Positions 21,554 to 34,375 of a stretch of DNA of 64,000 bases are shown here, one piece after another. The position numbers and the translations under genes are program-made. Every line of letters begins with the position of its first letter. Within the stretch, counting starts at the first letter, position 1. A model generated the notes under the pieces. The model was given only the letters and a program-made list of their open reading frames with translations. It did not search any database and had not been told where the DNA came from. Source of the stretch: Capsicum annuum (Eukaryota; Streptophyta; Magnoliopsida; Solanales; Solanaceae). The DNA lies in assembly GCF_002878395.1 (NCBI RefSeq), contig NC_061116.1, forward strand, positions 126,058,976 to 126,122,975, read 5' to 3'.

Positions 21554-22822
21554 ATGACTTCCAGAAGATCTAATATTTGTGGAAACTCTTCTATCCTGTT
21601 TGAGGAAAATATGGATGGAGCTCGTCTTACTCTAAGAGTTTAGACCCGATCTTGGGTCACTGCTTCTGATTGCCCTGATGGAGCTCTACCAGTTCCCTCA
21701 CCCCTTCTCAGGAACCTCAAGTTGATGTGTCTAATGTTGAGAGTTTCGCCAGTCGATTCATTTTCTTACCCAGTTGGTGGCCTTCCAGACTGAGCTTGTT
21801 ACTTCTGTTGCTCCATTATCTGAGGCCAATAGGGATGGCCAATTTATGAGTTTGAGTCTTCCTACTTTTACTAGTTCTAAAGAGGAGGAAGATCCTCAAA
21901 ATTTCATTGATGAGATGGAAAAGATTTTTCGTATGATACATGCTACTAATATGAAGGGCATGGAATTTACTGCTTACTAATTAAAGGATGTGGTGTATCA
22001 GTGGTAAGAGGAATAAGACGAGTCTAAGGGTGAAGGTGCTGAGTCACACCTATGGGATGATTTATCTAGTGCTTTTCTAGACTACTTTTTTCCTTAGGAG
22101 TTGAGGGAGGAAAAAGTGGAGGAGTTTGTAAACCTAAAGCAAGGCAGGATGTCAGTCAAGGAGTATGCCTTGAAGTTCCATCAGTTATCCCAGTATGCTC
22201 CCGAGTTGGTGTCTAGCATGAGGGCTAGAATGAGAAGGTTTACTTCTGGGCTGTCCCATGAGTTGATATTAGAGAGTAAGGATTTGTTATTGAACAAGGG
22301 TATGGACATCTTTATACTTGTGGTGTATATGCAACAAGTGGAAGAAGAAAAGAAGAAGCAAGCAGAGATGAGTAAGAGGAAGAGTAATAAGTTTTTCTAC
22401 TTGGATCAGGATAGAGGTCTACAGTAAAGTGGTAGATATGGTGGGAAGTGGTCTAAGAAGAAATGGGGAAACTCTGGTTCTTACTCTATGACTAGTTCTC
22501 CTTATCCAAAGCCATCAGGTAACCATTGTTCTTAGTATGATAGTGGGATTAGAACACCAGGAACCTAGTTTCAGGAAAGAGGGGCTCAGTCAACTCCATT
22601 ATATCCTCTTTGTAGATTTTGTGGTTAGGTGCATCGTGGTTTTTATGAAGAACGGAGGAACAAGTGCTTCAAATATAGCCAAAATGGTCATCTTTAGAGG
22701 TTTGTCTTTTTGAGGTTGCATCTGGGGTAAATAAGATTCATGTTTCTACTTCATCCATTCCTACACCAAAGGGTGATACTTCTGCTTCTGGTTTTGACAC
22801 TGCTCAGAAATATCTGTATACT
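21554..22822 (+). pseudogene. gag: Host chromovirus gag, truncated by the Athila insertion
   Basis: Retrotrans_gag-type capsid region. The likely start is the ATG at 21554. Recognisable pieces are DPQNFIDEMEKIF (about 21890-21935), the LWDDL…FLDYFFP region (about 22050-22095), and VEEFVNLKQGRMSVKEYALKF with QLSQYAPELV (22119-22214). A zinc-knuckle remnant at about 22610-22700 reads CFKYSQNGHL, with the second Cys changed to Tyr. Several in-frame stops are present. It ends at the Athila TSD, and the protease follows at 41240 on the other side. Confidence 0.87.
22818..22822. repeat. TSD of the Athila-like element (left, atact)
   Basis: atact here against atgct at 41235-41239: a 5-bp TSD with one transition. 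Confidence 0.8.
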
Positions 22823-24280
22823 TGATGTTTCAGCCTTTGACGAAACATTTTATATTTTTTTCGTAGGATAATTATACATTTTCAAGCAACTGATGTTGTA
22901 TTTAATACTGGATTTGAGTATTTTCAGAGTAAGGAGTTAGCTGAAGGAAAAATCTGGAAAAATAGCAGAAAAAGGTCATTAATAGTCCAACTGGAAGACT
23001 GTCTGACATGCGACGGACCGTCGGAGTGATCGTCAAAGCTAAGCAGAATGCTCCAAGTGAAGAACTCATGTGATGGTCCAAGTGGTGGATCATCAATCTT
23101 TTGACGAACCGCCAACTTAGCCATCAGCTTAACCAGAACTCAAGCTTCCAGAAGATCCAATGACGGACCACGCCTCTAGCTGACCGTCAGCCCTAAACAG
23201 AACCTGACATTCCAGGACCATCAGTGACGACCCATACGATGGACCGACAGTCTTTCGATGGGCCGCCGTCCTGACCGTCAACTTGGATACAATTTTTCTG
23301 ATTTTGAATTTTAAATCCTCTATACCTGGGAACATATAAATACCCAGTTTTAGGTTTTATTTTGTATCTTTTATCATAATTTTCCAACTCTGAACATCAT
23401 TGTAAGCAGTATTCTCTGAGAAATAGCTAGAATTGTGAATCTAAGCATATTATTCATATTTTATCTTGAAGATTCAAGAACAAATCTTTGATTCCTTGTT
23501 AGTTTTTTTTTGAAACAATTTATGAGAAATACAATGACTCTTTCTTGTTCTTCTACAAAAATGTATGGCTAAGCTCCTATAACTAGGGTTATGGGAGCCT
23601 TGATGTGAAAAGCTAATTGGGGTTGTGAAAATGCTTGATTTCAATGATTAACTAAAGTTGTATAAACCCTTCTTCATAATCATGTCCTTTCTCGGTTGCA
23701 AACTTGAAGGGTGAGCCCAAGAACATCGCTTGTTCGAATAGAAAAGTGCTTGTTAGGAAAAAAGTAGTTTACATGGAATCTAGAGGCTTTAACTTTTGGG
23801 TTAAGGGTTGATGCCTTAACCGAATTAAGACATATGAGAGAAAAATTGGATAAGTTAATGTATTCTTTAAGTTCGAGAGAATTAAAGAATAATCTACTCA
23901 TTTAGGTTGAAAAACAAATGGGTAAGTCGTAGGATTCAATAACTCTTGTAATTGTAGTGATTAATTGGAAATTCAAAATAATTCACAACCCTAGCTGCTT
24001 GAACATCTTGGTAACCATAACTCTAGTTTGTCTATTCCCATTGAATTACTATTTGAAATAAGAATCACTGTTTGGAACAATCTCTGTTACAAATAAAGAA
24101 TAACACTTACAAACTTAAACTCCTTTTTTATTGGAACCTTCAATCAGCAGTCTAGTAACAACCACAATACTTAGTAAATACAGTATTCCCTATGGGATTC
24201 GACCCCAACCTAGTTGAGTTATATATTTGATAACGAGACCGCTTACTCTCTCGTAAGAGAGGTGTAATTTGGGTGTATCA
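22823..24280 (+). repeat. 5' LTR of the Athila-like element
   Basis: 1458 bp, pairing with 39756-41234 along its length. It contains several copies of a gacggaccgtc-like word (22998-23290) and a TATA box, tataaata, at 23335-23342. Confidence 0.93.
23335..23342 (+). promoter_or_regulatory. TATA box of the Athila-like LTR
   Basis: tataaata within catataaataccc, conserved at 40295-40302 in the other LTR. Confidence 0.6.
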
Positions 24281-24285
24281 AATTT

Positions 24286-24303
24286 TGGCGCCATTGTTGG
24301 GGA
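24286..24303 (+). other. Primer-binding site, Athila type (Asp tRNA)
   Basis: tggcgccattgttgggga, five bases after the LTR. It differs at two positions from the tggcgccgttgccgggga that I recall for Athila elements. Confidence 0.8.
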
Positions 24304-24460
24304 ATACGATTGTTAATATTGACCTTTGGTCAAGTTTCCTAAACTTTACTTTTATTTGTTGTTTTTGTTACTTGTAGGGTAATTATTGTGTATGCCAAGT
24401 ACATGGAGGTCAGGTGAACTTTTATTATCAGTATATATGGAACCTTAACTGATTGGCAGA

Positions 24461-25700
24461 ATGGCAGACCCCAAGATGCTGAAAGACTAGCCGCCTTGTC
24501 TAGAGCGCAGCTTAATCAATAGAATGATGGCTAATCGGCGCGCCATCCTAATCCTGATGATGATAATTTAGGAGATGATGACTTATTGGATCCTTTCAAT
24601 CCAAGGAGTGCAGAGAATGTCGCTGCACTAGTGAATCGTAATGTAAATAGGAATCATCCCTTCAGGGAGAGGCAGGATCGCCAACCTTTCAGTTTGATCT
24701 TAATGATGACGAGGATAAAATGTATGGAGCAGGTGCAACTAGAGCTATTATTCCTCCACCTCTAGTAGCCAGAGCTAATTTTAATATTACCAGCACGATG
24801 ATTCAACTCCTCCATCTCAAGGGGCTATTCGGTGGTCTTCCTGGAGATGATCCTAACATGCATTTGGTAAACATTGTCACTATTTGCATGTCTTTTGATA
24901 ACCCGGGAGTGGGTCAGAATGCTATCCGTTTGTGCTTATTTCCATTATCACTGTCTGGGGAGGCAATACTATGGCTTAATGGGCTGACTTTCGATTCTAT
25001 AACCAACTGGAGGCAGTTGAAAGAGGCTTTCCTAGAAAGGTTCTTTCCACCTTCTAGGAGGGTACAGTTAAGGGATGAGATCAACAACTTTCGACAGCTT
25101 CCAACCAAAGCTTTTTATGAGACCTGGGAGAGGTTTATAAAGTAGCTGATGCAGTGCTCGAATCATAATATTATTGATATTCATTTGATGGAGACTCTCT
25201 ATAGGGCCTTAAACTCTATTACGAAGCTAGTTATGGATAATACTGCAGGAGGATCATTTATGGATCTCACTTTTCCAGAAGCCTCGGAGATGCTCGATAG
25301 GATGACTAAATAAAGTAGATCTTGGCATACCAAGGATTCTTTGGTAGCAAGTCCTACCATATCTGTTGGTATGACTGCAAAACAACTCAAAAAAAATGAG
25401 GAACGTGATCAGGATATGGCATATTTAAAGACGCAGATGGATTTGCTGACTAACTATCTATTGTTTGGAAAAATATAGAAGGTGAAAGTTGTTGTATCCC
25501 AAGGTAGAGCTAATTTCAATTCAGAAGAAGAAGCAAACTATCTAAATAATCAGGGGGTTTCTGAGGCAATAGCTAAGGAAATCAAGGTCGGAACTATTAC
25601 GACAAGGCTGGTTACAAGGATAGGGATCAAGGGAATTAGAAGAACAAATATAATAGGAGTGGACTATATATACCTCTTGAAAGCTGAGATAATACTGTAA
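24461..25700 (+). pseudogene. gag: Athila-like gag, broken
   Basis: The best piece, 24720-25145, carries the Athila gag core: FGGLPGDDPNMHL, FPLSLSGEAILWLNGL, FLERFFPPSRR, then EINNFRQLPTKAFYETWERF. Reading continues in the same frame past a stop at 25144-25146 and others to about 25700, through SEEEANYLNNQG and then an Asn/Gly/Tyr-rich tail best seen in another frame. The probable original ATG is at 24461, in a different frame from the core, so at least one frameshift lies between. Confidence 0.85.
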
Positions 25701-26307
25701 TAAGCTCGGGCAAAATGTTCATGGAGGACATGATGGAGAAGCTATTAAAGAGAGTTGAGGCTACCAACTCTGGGGTAACTATTATAAAGAGTGATTTGTC
25801 TTCCATGAGTCAGTTGGTAAATTCACACTCAACTTCTATCAAACAGTTGGAGTAGCAAATGAGCCAACTCTCAGTAGTATTAAATCAGAGAAAGAGCAGA
25901 ACATTGGCAAGTGATACAGTTTAAAATCCTTGTAATAATAGCTTTTGCATGGAAGTTACCACACAGTGGTAAGGTATTATCAAGCCCTTCTGTGGGCAAA
26001 ACCATGATTGAAGATGTGATAAAAAAGATATTGAGCATAAGGAAAGTTATCCAGTAGAGTCTGAGAAACTGGATGGTATTGATATTCTTTCTAATCATCA
26101 GTAGGTTGATGAGTTATAAAAAGGGAAACACAAGGAGAAGGAAGCAGTGGTGGTGAATCTCCCAAAACTACCGCCTCCCTTTTCTCATAGCGTGAAGAAA
26201 AAGGCCGATGATACAAAGTTTAGTAAATTTATCGCAATATTGAAGCAGTTGACTGTGAATGTGCCTTTGGTGAAGGCACTTAAGTAGATTCCATGATATT
26301 CTAAATT

Positions 26308-26799
26308 ATGAAAGATATTTTGATAAAGAAGAGAGCAGTAAGCTATGAACCGGTGGATAATCTCCATCATTATAGTGCTATTTCAACAAGATCCTTGGTG
26401 AAGAAGAAGGCAGACCCAGGATCTTTCACTATTCCTTGTACTATTGGGTCTCTTGACTTTACTAAGGCCTTATCTGATCTTGGAGCGAGCATTAATCTGA
26501 TATAGCTAGCTGTTTTATTAGAAGTTAGGTTTGGGGATCCTACACTCACAAACATGTGACTTGTGATGGCAGACATATCAGTGAAGCGACCTGTGGGAAT
26601 ATTATATGATATGCTAGTAAAGGTGGCAAGTTTTATATTTCCTACTGACTTTGTTATTCTGGATTATGAGGTGAATTTTAAGGTGCCAATAATTTTAGGT
26701 CAACCTTTCCTTGCAACTGAAAATGTGCTTATTGATTTGCGAGCTAATGAGCTCCTGTTCAGGCTGAATGATGAAGTGGTTCGATTTTATGTGTGCTAA
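26308..26799 (+). pseudogene. pol: Athila-like aspartic protease
   Basis: The active site is preserved as SDLGASINLI (DLGA in place of DSGA/DTGA, as often in Athila). The following [11 protein letters not shown] and [10 protein letters not shown] match the hydrophobic core and flap side of plant retropepsins. An in-frame stop follows INLI, and further indels join 26308-26505 to 26563-26799. Confidence 0.85.
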
Positions 26800-26820
26800 T
26801 CTATGAAGTAGCATAAAGAG

Positions 26821-28640
26821 ATGAGTGTGTTCTCTATTATTGATGATTATTATGAGGATAAGCAGGAGGTGCCGATAGAGGAGAAACTTACTGTGGAGCC
26901 CTTAGCTGTAGTTCTGATGAATTTTGATGGTGAAGGCATTGGAGAGTGTGAGGAAACCGTTTGTGCTTTAATGAGAATGAGATCATACTCTTATGCTCCC
27001 AAAAATCTTGATCTAGATCTTAAAAATTGCCCAACACCACCGGCTAAGCTGTCTATTGAGGAGCCACCAGTGTTGGAGCTGAAGAAATTGCTAGGGGATC
27101 TTTGGTACGTGTTTCTAGTTAGTGGAAACACGTTACCTGTGATTATTGAAGCTGATTTAGGCAAGAAGTAGGTGGAGGCACTTATTTTAGTGCTTTGGAG
27201 GTACAAAAGGACGATAGGGTGGATTATTACAGATATTATTGGCATTTCTCTAGGTATTTGCTCTCACAAAATTCAATTGGAGAAAGACTGCATACCAACA
27301 ATTGAGCACCAATGCCATCTTAACCCACCTATGCAGATCATTGAATGGCTTGATGCAGGAGTGGTATATCCTATTTCAGATAGTAAATGGGTAAGCCCTT
27401 TCTAATATGTACCCAAGAAAGGGGGCGTGACCGTTGTAGCAAATGAGAAGAATAAGTTGATTCTGCTCAGACCTATGACTGGTGGATAGTTTGTATGGAC
27501 TATCATAAGCTCAACTCATGTACTTTGAAGGACCACTTCCCAATGCCTTTTATGGATCAGATGCTTGATCAGTTGGTGGGAAGGGGTTCGTATTATTTTC
27601 TGGATAGGTATTCATTCTGGCTATAACCAGATTTCTATTGCTCTAAAGAATCAGGAAAAGATGACATTCACTTGCCCGTATGGCACTTTTGCATTTAAGT
27701 GGATGCCGTTTGGATTGTGTAATACACCCACTACCTTTTAACGGTGCATGATGTCTATCTTTTCTGATATGGTCGAAGACACCTTGGAGGTGTTTATGGA
27801 TGACTTTTCAGTGGTTGGTGATTCATTTGAGCTTTGTTTGGTAAATTTAAGTAGAGCCTTGCAGCGGTGTGAGGAGTTTAATTTTGTGCTTATTGGGAGA
27901 AATGCCACTTCATGGTGATGGAGGGTATTGTCCTTGGGCACAAAATTTAAGCCAAGGGGATCTAGGTCGACCTAGCTAGGGTCAAGGATATTGAGAAGCT
28001 ACCACCTTCCATTTCAGTAAAAGAGGTGTGTAGTTTCCTTGGTCACGCGGGTTTCTATCGGAGATTTATAAAGGACTTCTCAAAAATTGCAAATCTACTT
28101 TGCAAACTTTTGGGGAAGGAGGCTAATTTCAACTTTGATGATGATTGCTTGAAGGCATTTGAATGCCTTAAAGGGAAGCTAATTGATGCTTTTATTATTG
28201 TTGTACTGGATTGGTCAAAATTATTTGAGATTATGTGTGATGCAAATAGTGTTGCACTTAGGGCTGTACTTGGCCAAAATAAGGATTAATTGTTTCATCT
28301 TATCTACTATGCAAGCAAAGTACTGAATGGAGCCCAAAAGAACTACACCATCACTAAAGAGGAACTTCTTGCAGTGGTCTATGCTTTTGAGAAGTTATGG
28401 GCTTATTTGCTAGGAACCAAGGTAGTGGTCCACACTGAGCACACAGCCTTAAGATACTTGATGGTGAGAAAGGATGCAAAGACAAGGTTGATTAGGTGGG
28501 TGCTTTTACTTCAGGAATTTAACTTCGAAGTCAAAGATCGGTAAGGTTGTAAAAATCAAGTTGCGGACCACCTGTCTAGGCTGGAAGAGGAGCAAGCAGT
28601 TAGAGATGAATTTGAGATTAATGATACATTTCCGGATGAG
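26821..28640 (+). pseudogene. pol: Athila-like reverse transcriptase and RNase H, broken
   Basis: A linker (26821-27171) precedes RT. RT remnants are RTIGWIITDIIGIS, EWLDAGVVYPISDSKWVSPF, TCPYGTFAFKWMPFGLCN and the catalytic box in LEVFMDDFSV (about 27790-27818). The connection domain reads FLGHAGFYRRFIKDFSKIA (28035-28090). RNase H reads [31 protein letters not shown] and ending KNQVADHLSRLEEE. At least five in-frame stops and several frameshifts are present. Confidence 0.88.
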
Positions 28641-28839
28641 AAAATCTTGGCTGCTGTTCTGGAGAAAATACCTTGGTTTGTAAATTTCGTGAATTATGTG
28701 TTGAGCGAGGTGATTCCATAGAATCTTTATTTCCACCAAGAAAGAAGTTTCTCCATGATGTGACACATTACTTCTAGGATGAGCCGTATCGATTTGATGA
28801 TGTGGTGATAATATTATAAGGAGGTGTGTTCCAAAAGTA

Positions 28840-29958
28840 GATATGTTGAGTGTCTTGGAAGCATGTAATGCTTCCCCGGTTGGAGGTCACCATGTAGATG
28901 ACCGTACTGCTAGAAAGGTGCTACTGAGCATCTACTATTGGCCCACCTTATTTTAGGAAGCTTATGAGTTGTTGATAAGATATGACCAATATCAGAGGTA
29001 GGGGTCAATCTCCAAGCGCCATAAGATGCCTTTGACAAAGATGATGGAAGTAGAATTGTTTGATGTCTGGGGCATCAATTTCATGGGGCCTTTTATGAGC
29101 TCATGTGGGATGAAATACATTCTAGTTATTGTTGATTATGTATTGAAATGGGTTGAGGCCATCGCTTTGGCTGATAATAAAGGAAAGAGAGTGGTTGTCT
29201 CCCTTAAAAGAAAAATTTTCTCTCGATTTGGGGTGCCACGCACCATTATAAGCGACGGTGAATCTCACTTTTGCAATCGAGTGTTTCAAATTGTCTTAAC
29301 AAAGTATGGTGTTAAGCAACACAAGGTAGCAACTCCATACCACCCACAAACTAGTGGGCAAGTGGAGATTTTAAATAGAGAGATCAAAGCCTTACTTGCT
29401 AAAATAGTGAATGTTAGCAGACAAGACTGGTCTAGGAAGCTTGATGATGCCTTATAGGCATACAGAACAGCTTTTAAGACACCCATCGGCATGTCACCAT
29501 ACCAATTGGTTTATGGTAAGGCATGTCATTTGCTAATTGAATTAGAGCATAAGGCGCTATGGGTACTTAGGAGGCTGAACTTGAATTGGAGTAAGGCAAT
29601 GTAGTTGAGATTGGGATAGTTAAATAAGATAGATGAGTCCTATCTCGATGCATATGAATGGGCAATCCTTACAAAGAGAAGATGAAGAAGTACCATAACC
29701 GAAGGATTATAAAAAGGGAATTTTGAAAGGGCGATTGGGTGCTTCTCTTCAACTCCAAACTAAAGTTATTCCTAGGTGAGCTTAAATCCAAATGGTTGGG
29801 CCCATTCCAAGTTAATTAATTCAACTCATCTGGAGTAGTTGAACTTGCAAATGAAGATAGAAGTGTCTTCAAAGTGAATGGGCAACGACTGAAGTCGTAT
29901 ATCGACCCAATGGACTGGGTAAAATGCATAGCTACTATTTATCTCGATAAAGTTTGAG
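28840..29958 (+). pseudogene. pol: Athila-like integrase, first catalytic Asp changed
   Basis: The zinc-binding region (about 28860-29020) is followed by the core in the open piece 29026-29457. In [12 protein letters not shown] the family's first catalytic Asp is Asn (codon 29077-29079). The second Asp (IISDGESHF) and the Glu ([11 protein letters not shown]) remain. The C-terminal part continues past a stop at 29455-29457 through [20 protein letters not shown] and degenerates by about 29958. Confidence 0.87.
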
Positions 29959-31145
29959 TAATCAGGATAACTATGTCGTGCCGTGATATTAAATTAGGCG
30001 CTAGTGGGAGGCAACCCACAAGGTGTTTTTGTAAGCATAGCTAGAGATTATTTGATATTCTTGTGCATTTTTGATTTGTTTGTGAAGTATGCATGACTGA
30101 TAATGCAGAAAGAAAGGAGTTTCACAGTTGATAGGGGGTCGACGGAAAGATGGACGGACCATCAAAGGCTCGACGGACCACCAGTGGAACCATCAAAGTA
30201 ATGGTAAAAAATGAACATTCTGTTTAAGGCTTGATGGTTGAGTTGGCGGATCGCCGCTGGTCCGACGGACCGTCATTCCACCCGTCAAACTGAAGGTGAA
30301 ATTTTGAAACACTGGAACATATTGATGGACAGATCGATGGACTGGTAAATCCTTGATAGACCATCAGACCAACCGTCATAATCAAGCAGAGTTACTCAAT
30401 TTTTGGTAAGCCACGATGGCCAACCTAGTGGACCATCGCAAACCTGACGGATCTTCAGGTCAGCCATTAATGTAACCCTAGTTCTGGGTTGGGTCGAGTT
30501 AAGTTTGAAGCTTATTTAAACCACCCGTACTTGACCCAAATGCCTTTAAAGAGATAAAATTGGGCAGTTATATACGTTGCAACCTCTTCAAATTCTGCAG
30601 TTGATTAACTCCCTTTGGATTCAAAGAATTTGAAGTCTATTATTTCCTCTAGGACTCTCCCTCTTCTTTCTTTTCCCCTATTTAAACAAGCCCACTTCTC
30701 TCTTCTCTTCATCACAACCAAAGTAGAAATCAGTGATAAAAATTTTAAGTTAGTTTTATTCTCTGAAGTTGCAAGTTAGTTCCACAACAAAAATCAACGT
30801 ATGATCATAATCCTTCTCTTTTTTGTTTCAATAATGAGTTTAGTTATGTGAAGATTACAATGTTCTTAAAAGGGATTTTATCTTGCTTTCTTCTTTTGCC
30901 TTTTTGTTGATGTTTTGAGCGTTAAACTCTGGTATACTGTATTTTAGGCGAAGTTTGAGTAACCCAGGTGTTTAAAGTAGAAAAAATTGCATTTAAGTAT
31001 TAAATTGATGTCATTGTAATGTTTAAAATCGTAGGATGTATGCCAGGTATTCGATAAAAATGTCAAAGTGAAGTCTTAATCTAAAAAGGGTTGCCGACAA
31101 CCACTTTGGCGGACCGTCAGATCTGTGATGGGACGTCATGTAAAT
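29959..31145. other. Athila-like spacer with gacggaccgtc-like motif cluster
   Basis: No gene. Between about 30119 and 30480, and again at 31100-31140, degenerate gacggaccgtca words occur, many with CG changed to TG or CA. The spacer resumes at 36133 after the nested element. Such long spacers between integrase and the env-like ORF are usual in Athila. Confidence 0.7.
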
Positions 31146-31913
31146 TGATATAGGACAAATGACCATCTTATTTTTTGATGACATCTTTAGAGGCCAACAC
31201 ATAGAGGCTCAAGACTTGGTCACCTCGAGGATACGAGAACATGCATGGAGGACCCGTTTTGAGCATGTCATTAAACAAACCAATGTGTGAAAGATTGCGT
31301 GGGGGATTACATTTGATGCCAATTCGAGGCTACAAGTTTTAAAGCATGACCCCATGGTTTTAAAGCATTGAAGAAGCACCCTTCAATAAGGGTATTTTGG
31401 GGATTGCACATGTTAAAGAAGCAACCCATGACCTCCCTTTTCATTAAGGGTATTTTGGTCCATTATACTATGTAATAAGCTAGGCTATATATAGTCTCTT
31501 ATTAGGTCTTTTCTCTTTAGTTGTTTAATGATGAAAATATAAGCCTTAAAAATCTTCTCTTTTGAGAGTAGACCACCTTAGTGTAGTTCTTAGTTAGGGC
31601 TTGGACTAGCCATTGTAGCTTAGGGTTTGGAAAAGCCAATATTATTCTTTGCTTGAAAATGGTGGATCTTAAGGTGAGTTGATTCCCTTGGTGGTCAACA
31701 TAAGAACTTGGTGCTTGTTAACGTATTTTGTAGAGGTTTTAGAGTTTAATTTACTCTTTAGCTGCTACATTATGTGTTCTCTTTGTGTCAAGTTACCTAT
31801 CCTTTTTTTCATTTAAGTTTGTGTTTATTGTTTCCATTTGGTGTCTTGTCGTGTGGACTATTTTGCGAAGATTGTAGACTATTTTGTGGTCAGTTAGATA
31901 CCATTTGGTATCA
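31146..31913 (+). repeat. 5' LTR of element A
   Basis: 768 bp. TATA-like ctatatatag at 31485-31494. From its first base an open frame runs about 48 codons in the frame that the cargo ORF would have at the 3' LTR. Confidence 0.85.
31485..31494 (+). promoter_or_regulatory. TATA box of element A (5' LTR only)
   Basis: ctatatatag. The corresponding segment is deleted from the 3' LTR. Confidence 0.55.
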
Positions 31914-31915
31914 TT

Positions 31916-31927
31916 TAGTATCAGATC
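31916..31927 (+). other. Degenerate initiator-Met PBS of element A
   Basis: tagtatcagatc, two differences from TGGTATCAGAGC, two bases after the LTR. Confidence 0.65.
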
Positions 31928-33202
31928 CATCATTGATTTCATTCCCACGAGATCAATCTTGGGTTTGTTCACTCAAAAATAAAAAAATAAGTGTTGAAAA
32001 GTTGAAAAACTCAATAATAGTAATCTGTCCACGTTTTTATGTTTAGGCTGAAATTTGAAACCTAGTTTTCTTGTGATTTTTGTTTTTTTTTGTGTGTTAT
32101 AGTGTTAGATCTTTGTTTTTGAACATTAGAAGAGGTGTCCAAGGTCAAAAATCTCACAAAAAGAAGTTATTCTACGGGTTTGGTGTCTTGGTCGAAGTGT
32201 TATTGTTGTTTGGCCGAATTTGTGTCTAGATTTAGGTGTTGTTTTGATTGTCTTTGATGTTTCTTGTGTTGCTTTTTTTTCTCTATAACAATAATTGAGT
32301 CTAACCCAAGTTCTTGAGCAAAAAAAAATTGCAACTTTTTGTGGGAAGAGTAGACGGTTTTGTTGTTGTTGTTGTTGTTGAAGTTCTTGCGCTGTGTTGA
32401 AGAAGTCTTGTAAAAGGTTGTTGTTTGATCCAAATTCAAAGGGAATAGAATGTGGGTTTTGTTAGTCTTGAAACAATTTTCAAGATATTACCAAACGGGA
32501 AAAAGAGCAAAAGACCTCCCAAAATTCTTCATACCAAAAGGGAGTAAGTTCATTTTCTAGACAAGCCGAAAGAGGATAGGGGGACAAGATCTCTAAAAGG
32601 TTGTCTTGCCAAAAAGGTGAAAGTTGGTCAAGGTTTGAATTTTGAAAAAAAGGACTTAAAGCCTTGTTTGTTAACCTACCGAAACCGAAATCCCCCCATC
32701 TTTGTGAAATTTGAACAACCAAAATTGTGGAACAAAAATTTTCAACTTCAACAATATTTTTTTGTCCATCGACTAATAGTCGAGTGCCACATCATCAATA
32801 GCTCAAGAACGTTGGAATTCCTATATTCACTTTTTTGATTTTATTGGTTCTCATATTAATTAGCAAACTAGTAAATACCTATTAGATTGTAGATTAGTTT
32901 TTGAGTATGTTTTCTTTTGTGTTAAGCATTGTATTTTGTGCTTTTCTCGTTTATAAGTCATAGTATTTTCTTTGTTTTAAATTCGTAAGTAAATTTTATT
33001 TTTTGTGTCTTTAGTCGATCAAACAAGAATCCATTCCGACCGCCAAGTAGAATTGACGTCCTATTGACTATCGGAGTATAGAAACTTTCAATATTCGCTG
33101 CTCCAATTGTGAGAATAACAAAAGTGGGTGTATACGAGTGTTGGTGTTTATTACTAATCTTGTTTGTTCATTGTGTAGGTACAAAGGTGATATAAGGAGA
33201 AC
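31928..33202 (+). other. Leader of element A
   Basis: Untranslated leader of 1.27 kb; open frames on either strand look like chance. It shares ordered short blocks with the leader at 49019-50245, including ccacatcatca (32787-32797) and 'agtcatagtatttt'. A (TTG)n run at about 32363-32380 is present. Confidence 0.6.
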
Positions 33203-34018
33203 ATGTCTTCGATAACTAGGGATTAATATGACTACAACATAGGAGATTATGATTGTAGTGAGGGGTTTTATGGCTACAAAGTTGAGAAAGATTGTGGAGG
33301 TTATGAAAATAGCCATGATCAAAACTTGGATAGATTTGAGAGTTATGGTTTTGAGGGGAAAAATGAGGTGAATAAAGTGCCTAGTGCTTATGGTGAATTT
33401 AGAGATGATGTAGGACCTCGTGATGGATCTTATGATGACGTTGGGACATATGAGAAGTCTTACACTTTTTAATTTGAACCTAGATTTGGTATTAGGTATA
33501 ACCCTTTCGTTCGCAAAGCTTATGAGAGCCATGATGACAGTAAACGTGAGAAATATGAAGATTTATATTCTCTACCTTGTAGTACTTCTTATCAAGGTTG
33601 ATATAGTATGAATGGTTTTACTAGCTCTAGTGGAGGTTGCCTAACGAGAAGAAGAGGGTATGCATCTCCAAAATTGAGGGGTACTCGTGTGCTTTACAAT
33701 ATTGATCCAAGATGGAGAGTACACTCCGGAAAGGTGACCATTTATGGGATACCAAGCTGCCTCATAGTGTTAAATGATAGGTACTATAGTAACTACATCG
33801 TTCCATCCATGGTTGACTACTTAGGGTTGTTTCGTGAGCCTTTACTTGTTCCATACTTCTTGGATAGGTTTAAGGTTACTGAGAGAGTCAAGGTTGTCTT
33901 TTTCCAATTTGAATATCATGAGGAGGTGTGGTGCGATATTATTCCATTGACATACGGTCATGTATGCTTAGGTTCTGATTGGTTTGCACAACATAGAGTT
34001 TCAAATATGCAAAATTAG
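33203..34018 (+). pseudogene. Element A ORF1: retropepsin-like remnant
   Basis: The ATG at 33203 is followed after seven codons by TAA; the frame is then rich in Tyr, Asp and Gly. The piece at 33608-34018 has features of the C-terminal part of plant Ty3/gypsy proteases: MVDYLGLFREPLLVPYFL, then EEVWCDIIPLTYGHVCLGSDW, which corresponds to the DEVLCDVVPM…LLGRPW type motif. The catalytic D(S/T)GA is not recognisable. It is probably a relic of a captured or deleted gag-pol. Family assignment is inference. Confidence 0.55.
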
Positions 34019-34375
34019 CCAAATGTTGTAAGAGATCGATGGGGAAATCACCTCGTGACATACAAGTTGCCTGAGCCGTAAAGAGAAGTCAATACTTACT
34101 CCAATCCTAATGCTTATGAGAGACAAAATATTTAGAGGAGTAAAGCTGTGCAAGGTGGTAATCCTAGAGTGGAAAAAGAAGAGGTTGTGTGGAGCGAAGT
34201 GAGGGGATTGCCACTAAACCAAGTTAACATTTTCTTCCTTTTATTTCTAAGGACATTTATGTAGGTACCGACATGGCAAGTGAAGGAGAGCAATGCTGAA
34301 GTGAAGTTTCTGCCCAAGATTGTGGAGGTCCTTCGCAACACGGCAAAGGAGAGTCGACTCAAGAACTTCAAGGTA

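Noticed and set aside
22902..23387. Four overlapping minus-strand frames
   Set aside because: They fall in the Athila-like LTR motif cluster, where the gacggaccgtc-like words keep several frames open by chance; the other LTR does not keep them.
32200..32439. Asn-rich minus-strand frame
   Set aside because: The Asn run comes from a (TTG)n simple repeat in the leader of element A.
33068..33532. 154-codon minus-strand frame
   Set aside because: It is antisense to the element A ORF1 region, with no family resemblance and no independent signals.
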